From Desulfobacteraceae bacterium (GTDB lineage: Bacteria > Desulfobacterota > Desulfobacteria > Desulfobacterales > UBA5852): 64,000 nt of DNA. Within the stretch, counting starts at the first letter, position 1. Each line of letters starts with the position of its first letter. Of this stretch, positions 42,693-52,155 are shown one piece after another. The position numbers and the translations under genes were made by a program. The notes under the pieces were generated by a model. It made no database searches. It saw only the letters and a program-made list of their open reading frames with translations, and had not been told where the DNA came from. The stretch is from assembly GCA_014237395.1 (NCBI GenBank), contig JABZFP010000006.1:1-64000 (forward strand), read 5' to 3'.

Positions 42693-43820
42693 ATGCGATC
42701 GATCGACCACACCTATTTGCAGAAAATTTTATTGGCCTTGCTGAATATCCCAAGCCCCTCGGGGTACTCCGATCAGATTGTCCATTTCGTCGGAAAGGAG
42801 CTCGAACGTCTCGGGCTATCCTATAATGTGACCCGCCGCGGCGCCATCCGGGCAACCATGCAGGGAAAGCAATCCCCTCTGGATCGGGCTGTGACCGCGC
42901 ATTTGGATACGCTGGGTGCCATGGTCAACCGTCTGAAAGACAACGGACGGTTGAGGGTGTCTCCGATCGGAACCTGGGCCAGCCGATTTGCGGAAGGCGC
43001 CCGGGTGACGGTTTTTACGCCTTCCGGCCCGCAACGGGGAACTGTGCTGCCGCTCAAAGCCTCCGGTCATGTCTACGGTGATGCCATCGACAGCCAGCCG
43101 TCCGGGTGGGATTTTGTCGAAGTGCGGGTGGATGTTCCCTGCGGCAGCGCCCGTGATCTGGCGTCGGCAGGGTTTACGGTTGGAGATTTTGTCGCGTTTG
43201 ATGCCTTACCCGAGATCACGCCGAACGGATTTATCAACGCCCGCCATCTGGATGACAAGGCGGGCGTGGCGGTGCTGTTGACGGCGGCCAAAAGTATGAT
43301 TGATGCACAGATCGCGCTGCCGGTCGATTGTCACCTCATTTTTACGATCTTCGAAGAGGTCGGGCACGGTGCATCGGCGGCGGTCTACGGTGACGTGGCG
43401 GAAATGGTGGTGATCGAGCAGGCCCCGGTGGCTTCGGGGCAGAATGCGCTGGAAGACGGCGTAACCATCGGGATGATGGACCAGAGCGGTCCTTTCGATT
43501 ATCATCTCAGTCACAAACTGATCGGCATCTGCGAAGAAAATCAGATTACCTACGCCAAGGACGTATTCCGCTTCTACCGCAGTGATTCGGCCTCGGCGAT
43601 CGAGGCCGGCAATGATACCCGAACGGCGCTGGTTTGCTTTGGGGTGGACGGTTCGCACGGTTACGAACGCACGCGGCTTGCTTCTCTCGATGCGGTGACG
43701 CGAACCGTTGTCCATTACATGCAGAGTGCCCCAACGTTCCAGCGGGACAAGGATGACCTGGCAACATTGAAAGACTTTCCGCATCAACCGACGCGGGAGA
43801 TTATTCAAATCAAGACATGA
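42693..43820 (+). CDS. M42-family peptidase of the NAGGN osmolyte cluster
   Basis: A 375-residue dinuclear-metal aminopeptidase-like protein. Metal ligands appear in AHLDTLG, RHLDDKAG, IFEEVGHGAS and SDSASAIEAG. Proteins of this type accompany the amidotransferase and synthetase in NAGGN clusters, where degrading or recycling the dipeptide is the suspected role. It begins three bases after the synthetase stop, so the three genes are one operon. AGGAG lies a little far from the ATG, with GAGG nearer. Confidence 0.92.
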   Translation: MRSIDHTYLQKILLALLNIPSPSGYSDQIVHFVGKELERLGLSYNVTRRGAIRATMQGKQSPLDRAVTAHLDTLGAMVNRLKDNGRLRVSPIGTWASRFAEGARVTVFTPSGPQRGTVLPLKASGHVYGDAIDSQPSGWDFVEVRVDVPCGSARDLASAGFTVGDFVAFDALPEITPNGFINARHLDDKAGVAVLLTAAKSMIDAQIALPVDCHLIFTIFEEVGHGASAAVYGDVAEMVVIEQAPVASGQNALEDGVTIGMMDQSGPFDYHLSHKLIGICEENQITYAKDVFRFYRSDSASAIEAGNDTRTALVCFGVDGSHGYERTRLASLDAVTRTVVHYMQSAPTFQRDKDDLATLKDFPHQPTREIIQIKT

Positions 43821-43903
43821 AGGTGCCGACGTCAATGAAAATAGCAGACACAGGAGATCCGCACGGGCTGCAGGGCGGTTTGTGCAGCATCTATCGGGCG
43901 TGC

Positions 43904-44314
43904 TCATCGCAGGGCGTAACGAAAGACGATCGCCATCACCAATACAAGCAGAACAAGCCAGAAAAGAACATTGAGTGAAAGGTAGGTCATTTGTTGCAGT
44001 TCGCGTTCTTTTTCGATTCGCTCCAGCAAATCGATGGTTTCGTGGCGATTGCGGGGGTAACGGCGTCCGGCAAGAAGTGATACGACAATCGCGCCTGCCA
44101 AGCCGACCGCGATAAAGGGCAGCCAGTGAATGCCCAGCAAGGCCGGACCGAAGGGCATCAGCCACAAGCCGCCGGCCCAGGTAATCAGAAAGATGAGGAG
44201 AAAAAACCAGAAGAATCCCGACCGATTTCCACGGCGTTTGAGATTGTGAGCAAAAAGATAGGAGAGGGTTCCTGCGATGACAAGAGCGGTAACCAGTTCG
44301 GCGGCAACAACCAT
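43904..44314 (-). CDS. Four-helix membrane protein, 136 aa
   Basis: A hypothetical integral membrane protein with four helices at about 3-24, 36-58, 62-83 and 112-134 and a charged loop between the third and fourth. GGAGGG precedes the ATG at 44314. A conserved sigma-32-like promoter element lies about 80 bases upstream at 44393. It is convergent with the NAGGN operon. No family was recognised. Confidence 0.82.
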   Translation of the reverse strand: MVVAAELVTALVIAGTLSYLFAHNLKRRGNRSGFFWFFLLIFLITWAGGLWLMPFGPALLGIHWLPFIAVGLAGAIVVSLLAGRRYPRNRHETIDLLERIEKERELQQMTYLSLNVLFWLVLLVLVMAIVFRYALR

Positions 44315-44392
44315 CAATCCCTCCTTATAATGCAGTCAGTTCGTTTCGGGTCATACCGAGCAACCAGTCTAAAGGGGTTGGAATCCCGTCGG

Positions 44393-44414
44393 CAATAGGG
44401 CAAAGACCTTAATC
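44393..44414 (-). promoter_or_regulatory. Candidate promoter with conserved element
   Basis: On the minus strand GATTAAGGTCTTTGCCCTATTG: shares GGTCWTYGCCCYATT with the elements at 20717 and 30735, but the -35 (GATTAA) is weaker. It is 79 bases before the membrane-protein start, almost the same distance as at osmC (76). Confidence 0.45.
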
Positions 44415-44525
44415 CCCACCGGCGGATGGGGTATTCGACGGCGACGGCCTTTTCCTCGGATGGTGTCGGTAGCGGAGATCTTTTGAACGGGAAGATTCCA
44501 GAAGAAAAATGCAAAGGAGGTCATC

Positions 44526-45251
44526 ATGCAGAAACGCGTCGCGCTGGTAACCGGTGCCAACAGGGGCCTGGGATATGAAGTTGCACGCCAATTGGCCGAT
44601 CTGGGGATCACCGTGGTCATTGGATCGCGTGATCTCGAAAAAGGGGAGGCGGCGGCCGAATCCCTGGCGAATGATCGTCGCATGGTGCACAGCCGGCATC
44701 TTGATGTCACCCAGGCCACGACCATTCAGGCCGCCATCGGGAGTATCATCGACCAGTATGGCCGCCTTGACATTCTTGTCAACAATGCCGGTATTATGAT
44801 CGATTCCGAGACTACCATTCTGGAACTCGATCTGACGATGTTTCAAAATACCCTGGAGACCAATGCCTTGGGACCGCTGCTGCTCTGCCAGGCCTGCATC
44901 CCCTACATGCAGGAAAATAATTACGGGCGAATCGTCAACATCGCCAGCACGCTGGGATCGCTGACGGACATCGCCACTCCGGATTCCGCGTATTCGGTTA
45001 TCCTTTCACCGGCCTACCGGCTTTCCAAAACGCTATTGAATGGTCTGACGGTATTGATTGCCAAGGAATTACGGGAGACCAATATCCTGGTCAATTCGGC
45101 CTGTCCGGGTTGGGTCCGCACCCGATTGGGCGGTGATCAGGCGCCCCTGATGCCGGCCCAGGGTGCCGAGACGCCGGTCTGGCTGGCCACCTTGCCGGAT
45201 GACGGGCCCCGAGGCGGTTTTTTCCGTGAAAAACGACCCATCCCCTGGTAG
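44526..45251 (+). CDS. Short-chain dehydrogenase/reductase
   Basis: A 241-residue Rossmann-fold NADP(H)-dependent enzyme. The cofactor motif is TGANRGLGYEVA, the structural motif NNAG, the catalytic Ser in VNIASTLGSL and the Tyr and Lys in YRLSKTLLN. It resembles carbonyl reductase-like SDRs that act on small or xenobiotic carbonyls. AAAGGAGG lies before the ATG. With the aldo/keto reductase and aldehyde dehydrogenase it adds to carbonyl-stress capacity. Substrate unknown. Confidence 0.92.
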   Translation: MQKRVALVTGANRGLGYEVARQLADLGITVVIGSRDLEKGEAAAESLANDRRMVHSRHLDVTQATTIQAAIGSIIDQYGRLDILVNNAGIMIDSETTILELDLTMFQNTLETNALGPLLLCQACIPYMQENNYGRIVNIASTLGSLTDIATPDSAYSVILSPAYRLSKTLLNGLTVLIAKELRETNILVNSACPGWVRTRLGGDQAPLMPAQGAETPVWLATLPDDGPRGGFFREKRPIPW

Positions 45252-45367
45252 TTGGCCGGAGAGACCAAACGTCTCCAATGCTACCCAGGCGATGATCATC
45301 GCCGCCCATCAGACCAAGCGGTCAATCGCCAATCGAGATAATTGCCAGCTCGAAGGGATTTTTATCC

Positions 45368-46288
45368 ATGCGCCTTCCGGCAAGTGTTAAGCGCCGTCTG
45401 ACCCTGAATCCCGGCGCCATGATCCTGCGTTTCACCTGGCAGCAACTCATGATTTCGCTGGGGGCGATGCTGTCAGCTCTGGCCTATGTCGTCTTTCAGC
45501 TGCCCTACAATATCGCTGCGGGAGGTGTCAGTGGGTTGGGGATTATCGTCCATCACTGGAGCGGTTTTCCGGTGGGGCTGTTCTTTCTGCTGATGAACAT
45601 CCCGTTATTTGTGCTGGGGTTTTTCCATTTGGGACGCTGGCGGTTTTTCTGGTCCAGCAGTGTGGCCGTATTGGTGTTCGCTTTGGCGTCCGATGTTTTC
45701 GTCCAGTATCTGCCGCTCTGGATGGACATTTATCCGGTCACCTCCGAGCCTTTGCTGGCGTGCATCTACGCCGGCATTCTGTATGGCTTGGGCACGGGCT
45801 TGATCTATCGCTATGGCGGCACCATCGGCGGCACCTCGATCACGGCGCGCATCATCTACAACAAGACCGGCTTTCCCCTCAGCCAGTCTTATCTCTACAC
45901 CGATCTGGCGGTCATTGCCCTGGCCGGCGTGGTGTTTACCATGGAAACGGCGCTTTTGGCGGCCCTGACCCTCATCCTGGTGGGACTTTTTTCCGATTTC
46001 GTGCTGGAGGGCACAAGCCAGATGCGCACCCTGATGATCATTACCGAAAAGCCCGACCCGATCCGCCAGGCCATCATCCACGAACTCCAGCGGGGCGTCA
46101 CCCACTGGGACGTGACCGGCGGCTACTCGCAGAAAAAACGAACCATGCTCTACCTGACGGCGCTGCGCTCCCGGATATACGATGTGAAGTACATTATCGC
46201 CCGGATCGACCCGGAAGCCTTCATGGTCGTGGGCGTTTCCCAGCAGACCTGGGGCGGGTACAACGTCCCCAAAATTGATCAGCGATGA
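45368..46288 (+). CDS. YitT family membrane protein (DUF161 and DUF2179)
   Basis: A 306-residue protein. Five to six membrane helices (about 25-205) include the repeated pattern GGVSGLGIIVHHWSGFPVGL and GGTIGGTSITARIIYNKTGF. The C-terminal DUF2179 domain (about 220-300) contains GVTHWDVTGGYSQKKRTML. The family is common in bacteria; the function is unknown, with uptake or export suggested. The ATG at 45368 is accepted because it includes the first helix; GAAGGGA lies upstream. Confidence 0.9.
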   Translation: MRLPASVKRRLTLNPGAMILRFTWQQLMISLGAMLSALAYVVFQLPYNIAAGGVSGLGIIVHHWSGFPVGLFFLLMNIPLFVLGFFHLGRWRFFWSSSVAVLVFALASDVFVQYLPLWMDIYPVTSEPLLACIYAGILYGLGTGLIYRYGGTIGGTSITARIIYNKTGFPLSQSYLYTDLAVIALAGVVFTMETALLAALTLILVGLFSDFVLEGTSQMRTLMIITEKPDPIRQAIIHELQRGVTHWDVTGGYSQKKRTMLYLTALRSRIYDVKYIIARIDPEAFMVVGVSQQTWGGYNVPKIDQR

Positions 46289-46537
46289 AGGATCCCAAAT
46301 CGGTTATTCGCAAGCAACCATACCCCCTGCGATGGGAATCCCCCCACATAAGGGATCGCCGTAAGCCAATGCGTGCCTTCCGGGAATTTCCCAACTTGAC
46401 GACCAGTCACCTTCCGTCCTATTCTATCTGACTTTTGTTTTCTGAAGATTCGTTACGATTTTAACATCATCTACTTAAAGGATAAACCCACGCAAAAAGT
46501 TGCCTTTTGCGGTTGTTTGCGTTATTTTGGCAAAGAA
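46289..46537. other. Intergenic region before the tRNA gene
   Basis: About 250 bases between the YitT gene and the tRNA terminator. Small hairpins such as GCAAAAAGTTGCCTTTTGC (46494-46512) are present. No gene was recognised. Confidence 0.45.
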
Positions 46538-46579
46538 AAAGGGAACCGGGCAAATTATATAAATGCCTGATTCCCTTTG
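46538..46579 (-). terminator. Terminator of the tRNA-Thr gene
   Basis: Read leftward, AAAGGGAA and an inner GGCA pair with TGCC and TTCCCTTT, followed by TTCTTT. It lies just downstream of the tRNA 3' end. Confidence 0.75.
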
Positions 46580-46586
46580 AAATTCA

Positions 46587-46662
46587 TGGAGCCGGCGAGC
46601 GGATTTGAACCGCTGACCTGCTGATTACGAATCAGCTGCTCTACCAACTGAGCTACGCCGGC
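46587..46662 (-). tRNA. tRNA-Thr (anticodon CGT)
   Basis: Minus-strand cloverleaf of 76 bases: acceptor GCCGGCG with CGCCGGC, D arm GCTCAGTTGGTAGAGC, anticodon arm GCTGA-TTCGTAA-TCAGC with anticodon CGT, T arm CGGTTCAAATCCGC, and encoded CCA. It reads ACG threonine codons. Confidence 0.96.
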
Positions 46663-46691
46663 GCGACGAGACTCCCTCTACTGATTTTAAG

Positions 46692-49600
46692 ATGCAAAAT
46701 CAAGAAGAAATTTTGAATCGTTTTCTGGCCGATGCCCCTGATTCAGGGGCATCGGTGCTCGATTGCCACGGCTTGAAGGGGGCTTCGGCCGCCTTTTTTT
46801 TGTGGCAGTGTTATGGCCGCCGCCCCCGGCCCATGGTGATTCTGACGGCTGACGCACGCGAGGCGGAAGCGCTTTGGCATGACCTGCTTTTTTTCCGCAG
46901 CGATGCTGCGGTGCCGGTCCTCTATTTCCCGCCTTATAACATCCTGCCCTATAAGGTTCTGGCCTATCACAACGAAACCGCCGCGCGCCGGATCAAGGTG
47001 CTCTATACCCTGTTGGATGCCCCCCGGGCCCCCATCGTGGTGACGACCATCGGCGCTTTTTTAAAACGCGTGATTCCGAAATCCGAGATGGGCGCCTATG
47101 CCGAGCTGCTGATGGTCGGCGAGGACTTGGATCGGTCGCAATTGGTCGAAAAGCTGATCGACGGCGGCTACAGCCATTCCCAGATTGTCGAAGAGCCCGG
47201 CGATTTCTGCGTGCGGGGCGGCATTCTGGACATCTTTTGCCCGCTTTATGACCACCCGCTGCGGGTGGAGTTTTTTGGGGACACCATCGATTCGTTGCGG
47301 TTTTTTTCGGCGGATACCCAGCGGCGGGTCGGTGAACTTGAAGAGGCCGTGGTATCGCCGGCCCGCGAAGCGATCCTGCCAAGTGACCGCTTGCCTGAAA
47401 TCATATCCCGCATTCGTTTGCAGGCCAACGATCAGCAGCTGCCCAAGCATGAAGCGCGTCGCTTGATCAGCGGCATCAAAGAGGAGAAACGCTTCCCGGG
47501 TATTGAAAGCCTGCTGCCGCTCATTTCCCCGAAGCTGGACAGCCTGCTGGCGTATCTACCGTCCAGCGCCCTGATGGTGGAAATTGAGCCGGCCGACATC
47601 GAGAAGGCGGCCATCGAGGTGTCTGAGCGGGCCGCCCAGCACTATGACGCCGCCCGCGCGGAGCAGAAACTCTGCATCGATCCCGACCGATTGTTTTTAT
47701 CCTGGCCGGAAGCCTGCAGGGTGCTAAACGATCGTCAGCGGTTGTGCCTGCGCCAGCTTCCCGTTGGCCCACCCGATTTGTCGGGCGAAAACAGGACGCC
47801 ATGCCTTCGTTATGCCATTGAAGACATTACCCCGCTGTCGCAGGTCGCATCTACTAGGGGCTCCCGCGAAGAGCGCTCGCCGTTCCAGGCCCTGTCGGGC
47901 TGGATCGCCGATCAGATGACCCATGGCCTGGCGGTGCATCTGGTTTGCCGCAATGCCAATCAGATGGAACGCGTGGCGGGCGTGCTGGAGCCCTATGGCA
48001 TCGTGTTCGAGCAGGGGACCGCCGGAATCGCGGCGCCGGAGACGACACCCCAGCGCGTCCGGCTCCTGGAGGGCCAGTTGTCGGCCGGATTCGTCTGGTC
48101 GGCGGCCGGGGTTGTCATCCTCACCGATGTGGACATTTTTGGCGTTCGGCGCTCCCGCCCGGGAAAGCGGCGCCGACCGACCGACAAACCGACCATCACC
48201 TTCGGCGATCTTCATCAGGGGGATCTCGTGGTGCATTCCGAGCACGGCATCGGACAATACGATGGTTTGACCAAGCTCAACTTGAATCGAACCGAAAACG
48301 ATTTTCTGACGATCAGCTATCGGGACGGTGATCGACTCTATCTTCCGGTCGACCGCATGGGGTCTATCCAGAAATACATGGGTGTCGAGGGGGTTACCCC
48401 GGTACTGGACAAGATGGGGGGTAAATCCTGGGAAAAGGTCAAAGCCCGGGTCAAGCGGTCGGCGGAGCGGATTGCCGGTGAATTGCTCAAGCTTTATGCC
48501 GCGCGCAAAGTCCGCACCGGTTTCACGTTTCAATCCGTCGATGACTATATGGCCGAGTTTGAAGGCGGTTTCCCGTATGAAGAAACACCGGACCAGCTGA
48601 AAGCCATCGAGGATGTGCGTCAGGACATGGCCAGCGCCGTCCCGATGGACCGCTTGATCTGCGGTGACGTGGGCTATGGCAAGACCGAAGTGGCCCTGCG
48701 GGCGGCCTTTATGGCGGTATTCAACGGCAAGCAGGTGGCCGTCCTGGTGCCGACAACCGTATTGGCCGAACAGCATTACGACACCTTCCAGCAGCGGTTC
48801 AAGCGCTTCGGGGTCCAGATCGAGAGCCTCAGCCGGTTTCGTTCCCGGGCCGAGCAAAAGGACATCATCGAACGGCTGGCGGACGGCCGCGTCGATATTG
48901 TGATCGGGACCCACCGGTTGCTGCAGAAGGATATCCGTTTCCGCGAACTGGGGATCTTTATTCTCGATGAAGAGCAGCGGTTCGGCGTCCGCCACAAGGA
49001 AAAGCTGAAAAAGCTGCGTCGCTCCGTTGATGTGCTGACCCTCACGGCCACGCCCATACCGCGCACACTGCACCTATCGCTGTCCGGTATCCGGGATATC
49101 AGCATCATATCGACGCCGCCCGAGTATCGCCGTTCGATTATTACCTATGTGTCCGAGTATAGCGACGGACTGGTGAAAGAAGCCATTCAGCGCGAAATCA
49201 ATCGCGGGGGGCAGGTCTATTTTGTCCACAACCATGTGGCCAGCATCTTCAATATGGCCGAAAAGATCAGCGCGCTCGTTCCGGAAGCACGCACGGGCGT
49301 CGCCCATGGCCAGATGAGTGAGGATGAACTGGAACAGGCCATGATGGCGTTTCATCGACGGGATCTCGACGTGTTGGTGACCACGACGATTATCGAGTCC
49401 GGGCTCGATATTCCGTCGGCCAATACCATCATCGTCAATCGCGCCGATCGTTTTGGTCTGGCGCAGATGTATCAGTTGCGGGGACGGGTGGGGCGTGCCG
49501 AAGAGCAGGCCTATGCCTTCCTTTTTATTCCCAAGGAAAGCGGCCTGACGACCCAGGCCCGCAAGCGGCTGAAGGTCCTGATGGAACACAGCGACCTGGG

Positions 49601-50213
49601 GTCAGGTTTCCAGATCGCGATGAACGATCTGAAAATTCGTGGCGGCGGCACCATCCTGGGCGCTTCGCAGTCCGGCCACATTGCGGCCGTGGGCTACGAT
49701 ATGTTTTTGCAGCTCATGGAAGAAACCATGGCCGAACTGAAAGGCGAAACCGTTGTCCAGCCCCTGGACCCGGAGATCAACGTTCCTTTTTCGGCCTATA
49801 TTCCGGAAACGTGTATTCCCGATCTTGATCAACGCTTGGCCATGTATCGTCGCTTGGCCAAAATTGACGATCCGGCCGACATCCCGGACATCAAAGCTGA
49901 ATTAGAAGACCGTTTCGGAACGATGCCCACCGTGACCCGCAATCTTTTGACCAAAATCCTGCTGAAGGCACTGGCGGTCCGGGCAGGTGTGAAACGCCTC
50001 GATTTGAACAATGGTAAAGTGATGCTGGCCTTTTCGGAGGCCCATCAGAAAAATCCCCAGGGGATTGTGGACGTCATTCGCCGGGATCCCAAACGGTTTC
50101 AGTTGACACCCGATTATACCCTCAGCCTGCAAGTGACCAAAAAGGGTGCGCAGGGCGCCATTGCGCAAGTTAAAAATATCTTGCAGGAAATAGCCCATCA
50201 TGTTAACGATTGA
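46692..50213 (+). CDS. mfd: Transcription-repair coupling factor Mfd
   Basis: A 1173-residue ATP-dependent translocase that removes RNA polymerase stalled at DNA damage and recruits UvrA. The order is standard: UvrB-like N-terminal module; RNA-polymerase interaction (CarD-like) domain with GDLVVHSEHGIGQYDGLTKL; RecG-like motor with Walker A GDVGYGKTEVALRAA and DEEQRFG; translocation motif region (RGRVGR); and the C-terminal autoinhibitory domain. Length matches the family. No strong ribosome site is visible before the ATG. It begins a rightward housekeeping series with the SurA-type genes. Confidence 0.97.
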   Translation: MQNQEEILNRFLADAPDSGASVLDCHGLKGASAAFFLWQCYGRRPRPMVILTADAREAEALWHDLLFFRSDAAVPVLYFPPYNILPYKVLAYHNETAARRIKVLYTLLDAPRAPIVVTTIGAFLKRVIPKSEMGAYAELLMVGEDLDRSQLVEKLIDGGYSHSQIVEEPGDFCVRGGILDIFCPLYDHPLRVEFFGDTIDSLRFFSADTQRRVGELEEAVVSPAREAILPSDRLPEIISRIRLQANDQQLPKHEARRLISGIKEEKRFPGIESLLPLISPKLDSLLAYLPSSALMVEIEPADIEKAAIEVSERAAQHYDAARAEQKLCIDPDRLFLSWPEACRVLNDRQRLCLRQLPVGPPDLSGENRTPCLRYAIEDITPLSQVASTRGSREERSPFQALSGWIADQMTHGLAVHLVCRNANQMERVAGVLEPYGIVFEQGTAGIAAPETTPQRVRLLEGQLSAGFVWSAAGVVILTDVDIFGVRRSRPGKRRRPTDKPTITFGDLHQGDLVVHSEHGIGQYDGLTKLNLNRTENDFLTISYRDGDRLYLPVDRMGSIQKYMGVEGVTPVLDKMGGKSWEKVKARVKRSAERIAGELLKLYAARKVRTGFTFQSVDDYMAEFEGGFPYEETPDQLKAIEDVRQDMASAVPMDRLICGDVGYGKTEVALRAAFMAVFNGKQVAVLVPTTVLAEQHYDTFQQRFKRFGVQIESLSRFRSRAEQKDIIERLADGRVDIVIGTHRLLQKDIRFRELGIFILDEEQRFGVRHKEKLKKLRRSVDVLTLTATPIPRTLHLSLSGIRDISIISTPPEYRRSIITYVSEYSDGLVKEAIQREINRGGQVYFVHNHVASIFNMAEKISALVPEARTGVAHGQMSEDELEQAMMAFHRRDLDVLVTTTIIESGLDIPSANTIIVNRADRFGLAQMYQLRGRVGRAEEQAYAFLFIPKESGLTTQARKRLKVLMEHSDLGSGFQIAMNDLKIRGGGTILGASQSGHIAAVGYDMFLQLMEETMAELKGETVVQPLDPEINVPFSAYIPETCIPDLDQRLAMYRRLAKIDDPADIPDIKAELEDRFGTMPTVTRNLLTKILLKALAVRAGVKRLDLNNGKVMLAFSEAHQKNPQGIVDVIRRDPKRFQLTPDYTLSLQVTKKGAQGAIAQVKNILQEIAHHVND

Positions 50214-50304
50214 AAGATTATCTATTTAGAATCCTTAGCAATAATGAGAAATGACGCGCTTTCGAATGGTGGTGCGCATTTCCTTTTCCATGATGGGGGC
50301 GCCC

Positions 50305-51030
50305 ATGCGCCATGATCTGATCATTGTCCTGATCGCCCTCCTGCTGATCGGCGGTTATGGCTGCCAGCCGGAATCAAGCGTCGAGCGTAATACGGTCCTG
50401 ATGACCGTCGGGCAGCGGGCGTTGAGGGTGGATGAATTTGAACGTGCGTATCGTGTTTTTCGATCCGCGCATGGTGCTGGCCTGGAGGAGGACCCGGCTG
50501 TCGAACGGGCGACCAGACTGCGGTTTATTCACCAAGTGGCCGAGCAACTGGTGCTTCTTGAGTATGCCCGTGATATTGGCCTGGAGATATCCGCTGACGC
50601 ATTGAACACGGCTGTCGAAGACATCCGGGGGGATTATCCGGATGACCTCTTCGAACAGATGCTGCTGGAAAACGCGGTTAATTTCGAGGATTGGAAACAT
50701 GCCTTGTGGGTAAGGCTGACCATTGACCGGCTGATTCAGCAGGAGTTGACCGCCAACGTCCAGATTACGGAAAAGGATATTGAAGCCTATTATCAGCATC
50801 TGGACGCTGAGCAACTGGTACCGCCCTCCGCGTTGGAAGGAGAGGGCGCCGATCAGATCGACCAGATGATCATTCAACAGCTTCGTCGTCAAAAAACCGA
50901 ACAAGCCTATACCCCCTGGATGGAAGGCTTGAAAGCTAAATATCCGGTCGATATTGACCAGGCCGTGGTTCAACAGGTTATTGCCGATATCGGTGCCCCG
51001 GCTGAGGATGGTGGCGAGCGCGCCCCCTGA
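50305..51030 (+). CDS. SurA N-terminal-like lipoprotein
   Basis: A 241-residue putative lipoprotein. Starting at 50305, the signal peptide (MRHDLIIVLIALLLIGGYGC) ends in a lipobox Cys, so it should be lipid-anchored in the envelope. The body resembles SurA N-terminal chaperone helices (FIHQVAEQLVLLEYARDIGL, ITEKDIEAYYQ) but lacks a PPIase domain. An in-frame ATG at 50251 would bury the signal. It is followed by a full-length SurA. It is likely an envelope chaperone for exported proteins. Confidence 0.85.
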   Translation: MRHDLIIVLIALLLIGGYGCQPESSVERNTVLMTVGQRALRVDEFERAYRVFRSAHGAGLEEDPAVERATRLRFIHQVAEQLVLLEYARDIGLEISADALNTAVEDIRGDYPDDLFEQMLLENAVNFEDWKHALWVRLTIDRLIQQELTANVQITEKDIEAYYQHLDAEQLVPPSALEGEGADQIDQMIIQQLRRQKTEQAYTPWMEGLKAKYPVDIDQAVVQQVIADIGAPAEDGGERAP

Positions 51031-51073
51031 GTGGTCCGGACATTCGCATTTCCATTTTAGGAGCAGGAAATAC

Positions 51074-52090
51074 ATGGATTTAAAAACGCTTACCCCCCGA
51101 TGCATTCATCCGATGGTCGCCGTTGCGCTGTGCGGATTGTGGTTATGGGTTGTCGGGGCCGCTGTTGACGCTCGCTCCGCTGAGGGCGTTCTTGTGGATC
51201 GTATTGTGGCGCAGGTCAACGATGACATCATCACCCTGTACGAACTCAACCGCAAGGTTGCGCCCTACATCAAACGGGTACAGGCCATGGCGCGTCCACT
51301 CGAGGAAGAGCGACGTATGATTTACGAGCTGCGCGAAAAAGTGCTCAACCAGATGGTGGATGAAAAACTGACCGACCAGGAGATTGAACGCTACAACATC
51401 CGCGTCAGTGAAGAGGCGATCGACAATACGATCGAGGAGATGAAAAAGCAGCGGCGCATGACGGATCAGCAGTTGCGTGATTCGTTGCAAAAAGAAGGCC
51501 TCACGATGGAGGAATACCGGACGCAGATGGAAAACCAGATTCTGCGGGTGCGGCTGGTCAACCGCGAGGTAAAATCGAAAATCGTGATTACCGATGAAGA
51601 TATCCGGGCCTACTATGAAAAAAACAAAGCCCAATACGTGGGGGAGGGGCGCGTCGATTTGCGCCATGCCATGATGGCCGTTTCCCCGTCGGCCGGTGAA
51701 GCGGAAAAGCAAGCCCTGCGCGATAAAATGGCGGTCATCCGCCAGAAGGTGATCGATGGAAACCCATTCGACGACGCGGTGCGCGAGTCCGTGCCATCGG
51801 CGGAAATAAAAGACGTCGGTTATTTGGGGTCTTTTGCGCTCAACGATTTGGCGCCTCAGATTCTGGCGGCCCTTGAGGGTTTGAAGACCGGCGATGTGAC
51901 GGATATCGTGGACACCGGCCAAAGCCTGCAGCTTTTCTATGTCGAAGCGATGCATGAGGGGCAGGGGAAAACGCTTGAAGAGGTTTCCGCCGAAATCGAA
52001 AACATTCTTTATGATGAAATCGTCAATCAGAAATTCATGACCTGGCTGACCGATCTGAGAGAACGGTCGCACATCCGAATCATTCGCTGA
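51074..52090 (+). CDS. surA: SurA-type periplasmic peptidyl-prolyl isomerase/chaperone
   Basis: A 338-residue exported protein with a signal peptide (about 1-35, ending DARSAEG). The SurA N-terminal domain (VDRIVAQVNDDIITLYEL, MVDEKLTDQEIERYNIRVSE) is followed by one parvulin-type PPIase domain (GRVDLRHAMMAVSPS to DTGQSLQLFYVEA). E. coli SurA has two PPIase domains; one is common outside gamma-proteobacteria. It assists outer-membrane protein folding. The ATG at 51074 has AGGAGCAGGA upstream. Confidence 0.92.
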   Translation: MDLKTLTPRCIHPMVAVALCGLWLWVVGAAVDARSAEGVLVDRIVAQVNDDIITLYELNRKVAPYIKRVQAMARPLEEERRMIYELREKVLNQMVDEKLTDQEIERYNIRVSEEAIDNTIEEMKKQRRMTDQQLRDSLQKEGLTMEEYRTQMENQILRVRLVNREVKSKIVITDEDIRAYYEKNKAQYVGEGRVDLRHAMMAVSPSAGEAEKQALRDKMAVIRQKVIDGNPFDDAVRESVPSAEIKDVGYLGSFALNDLAPQILAALEGLKTGDVTDIVDTGQSLQLFYVEAMHEGQGKTLEEVSAEIENILYDEIVNQKFMTWLTDLRERSHIRIIR

Positions 52091-52155
52091 AGCCGTGATA
52101 AGGTGTTTCATGCCATGCCGCAAGGCATGCGTGCTTTTGTCAGGCGGAGGATGCC

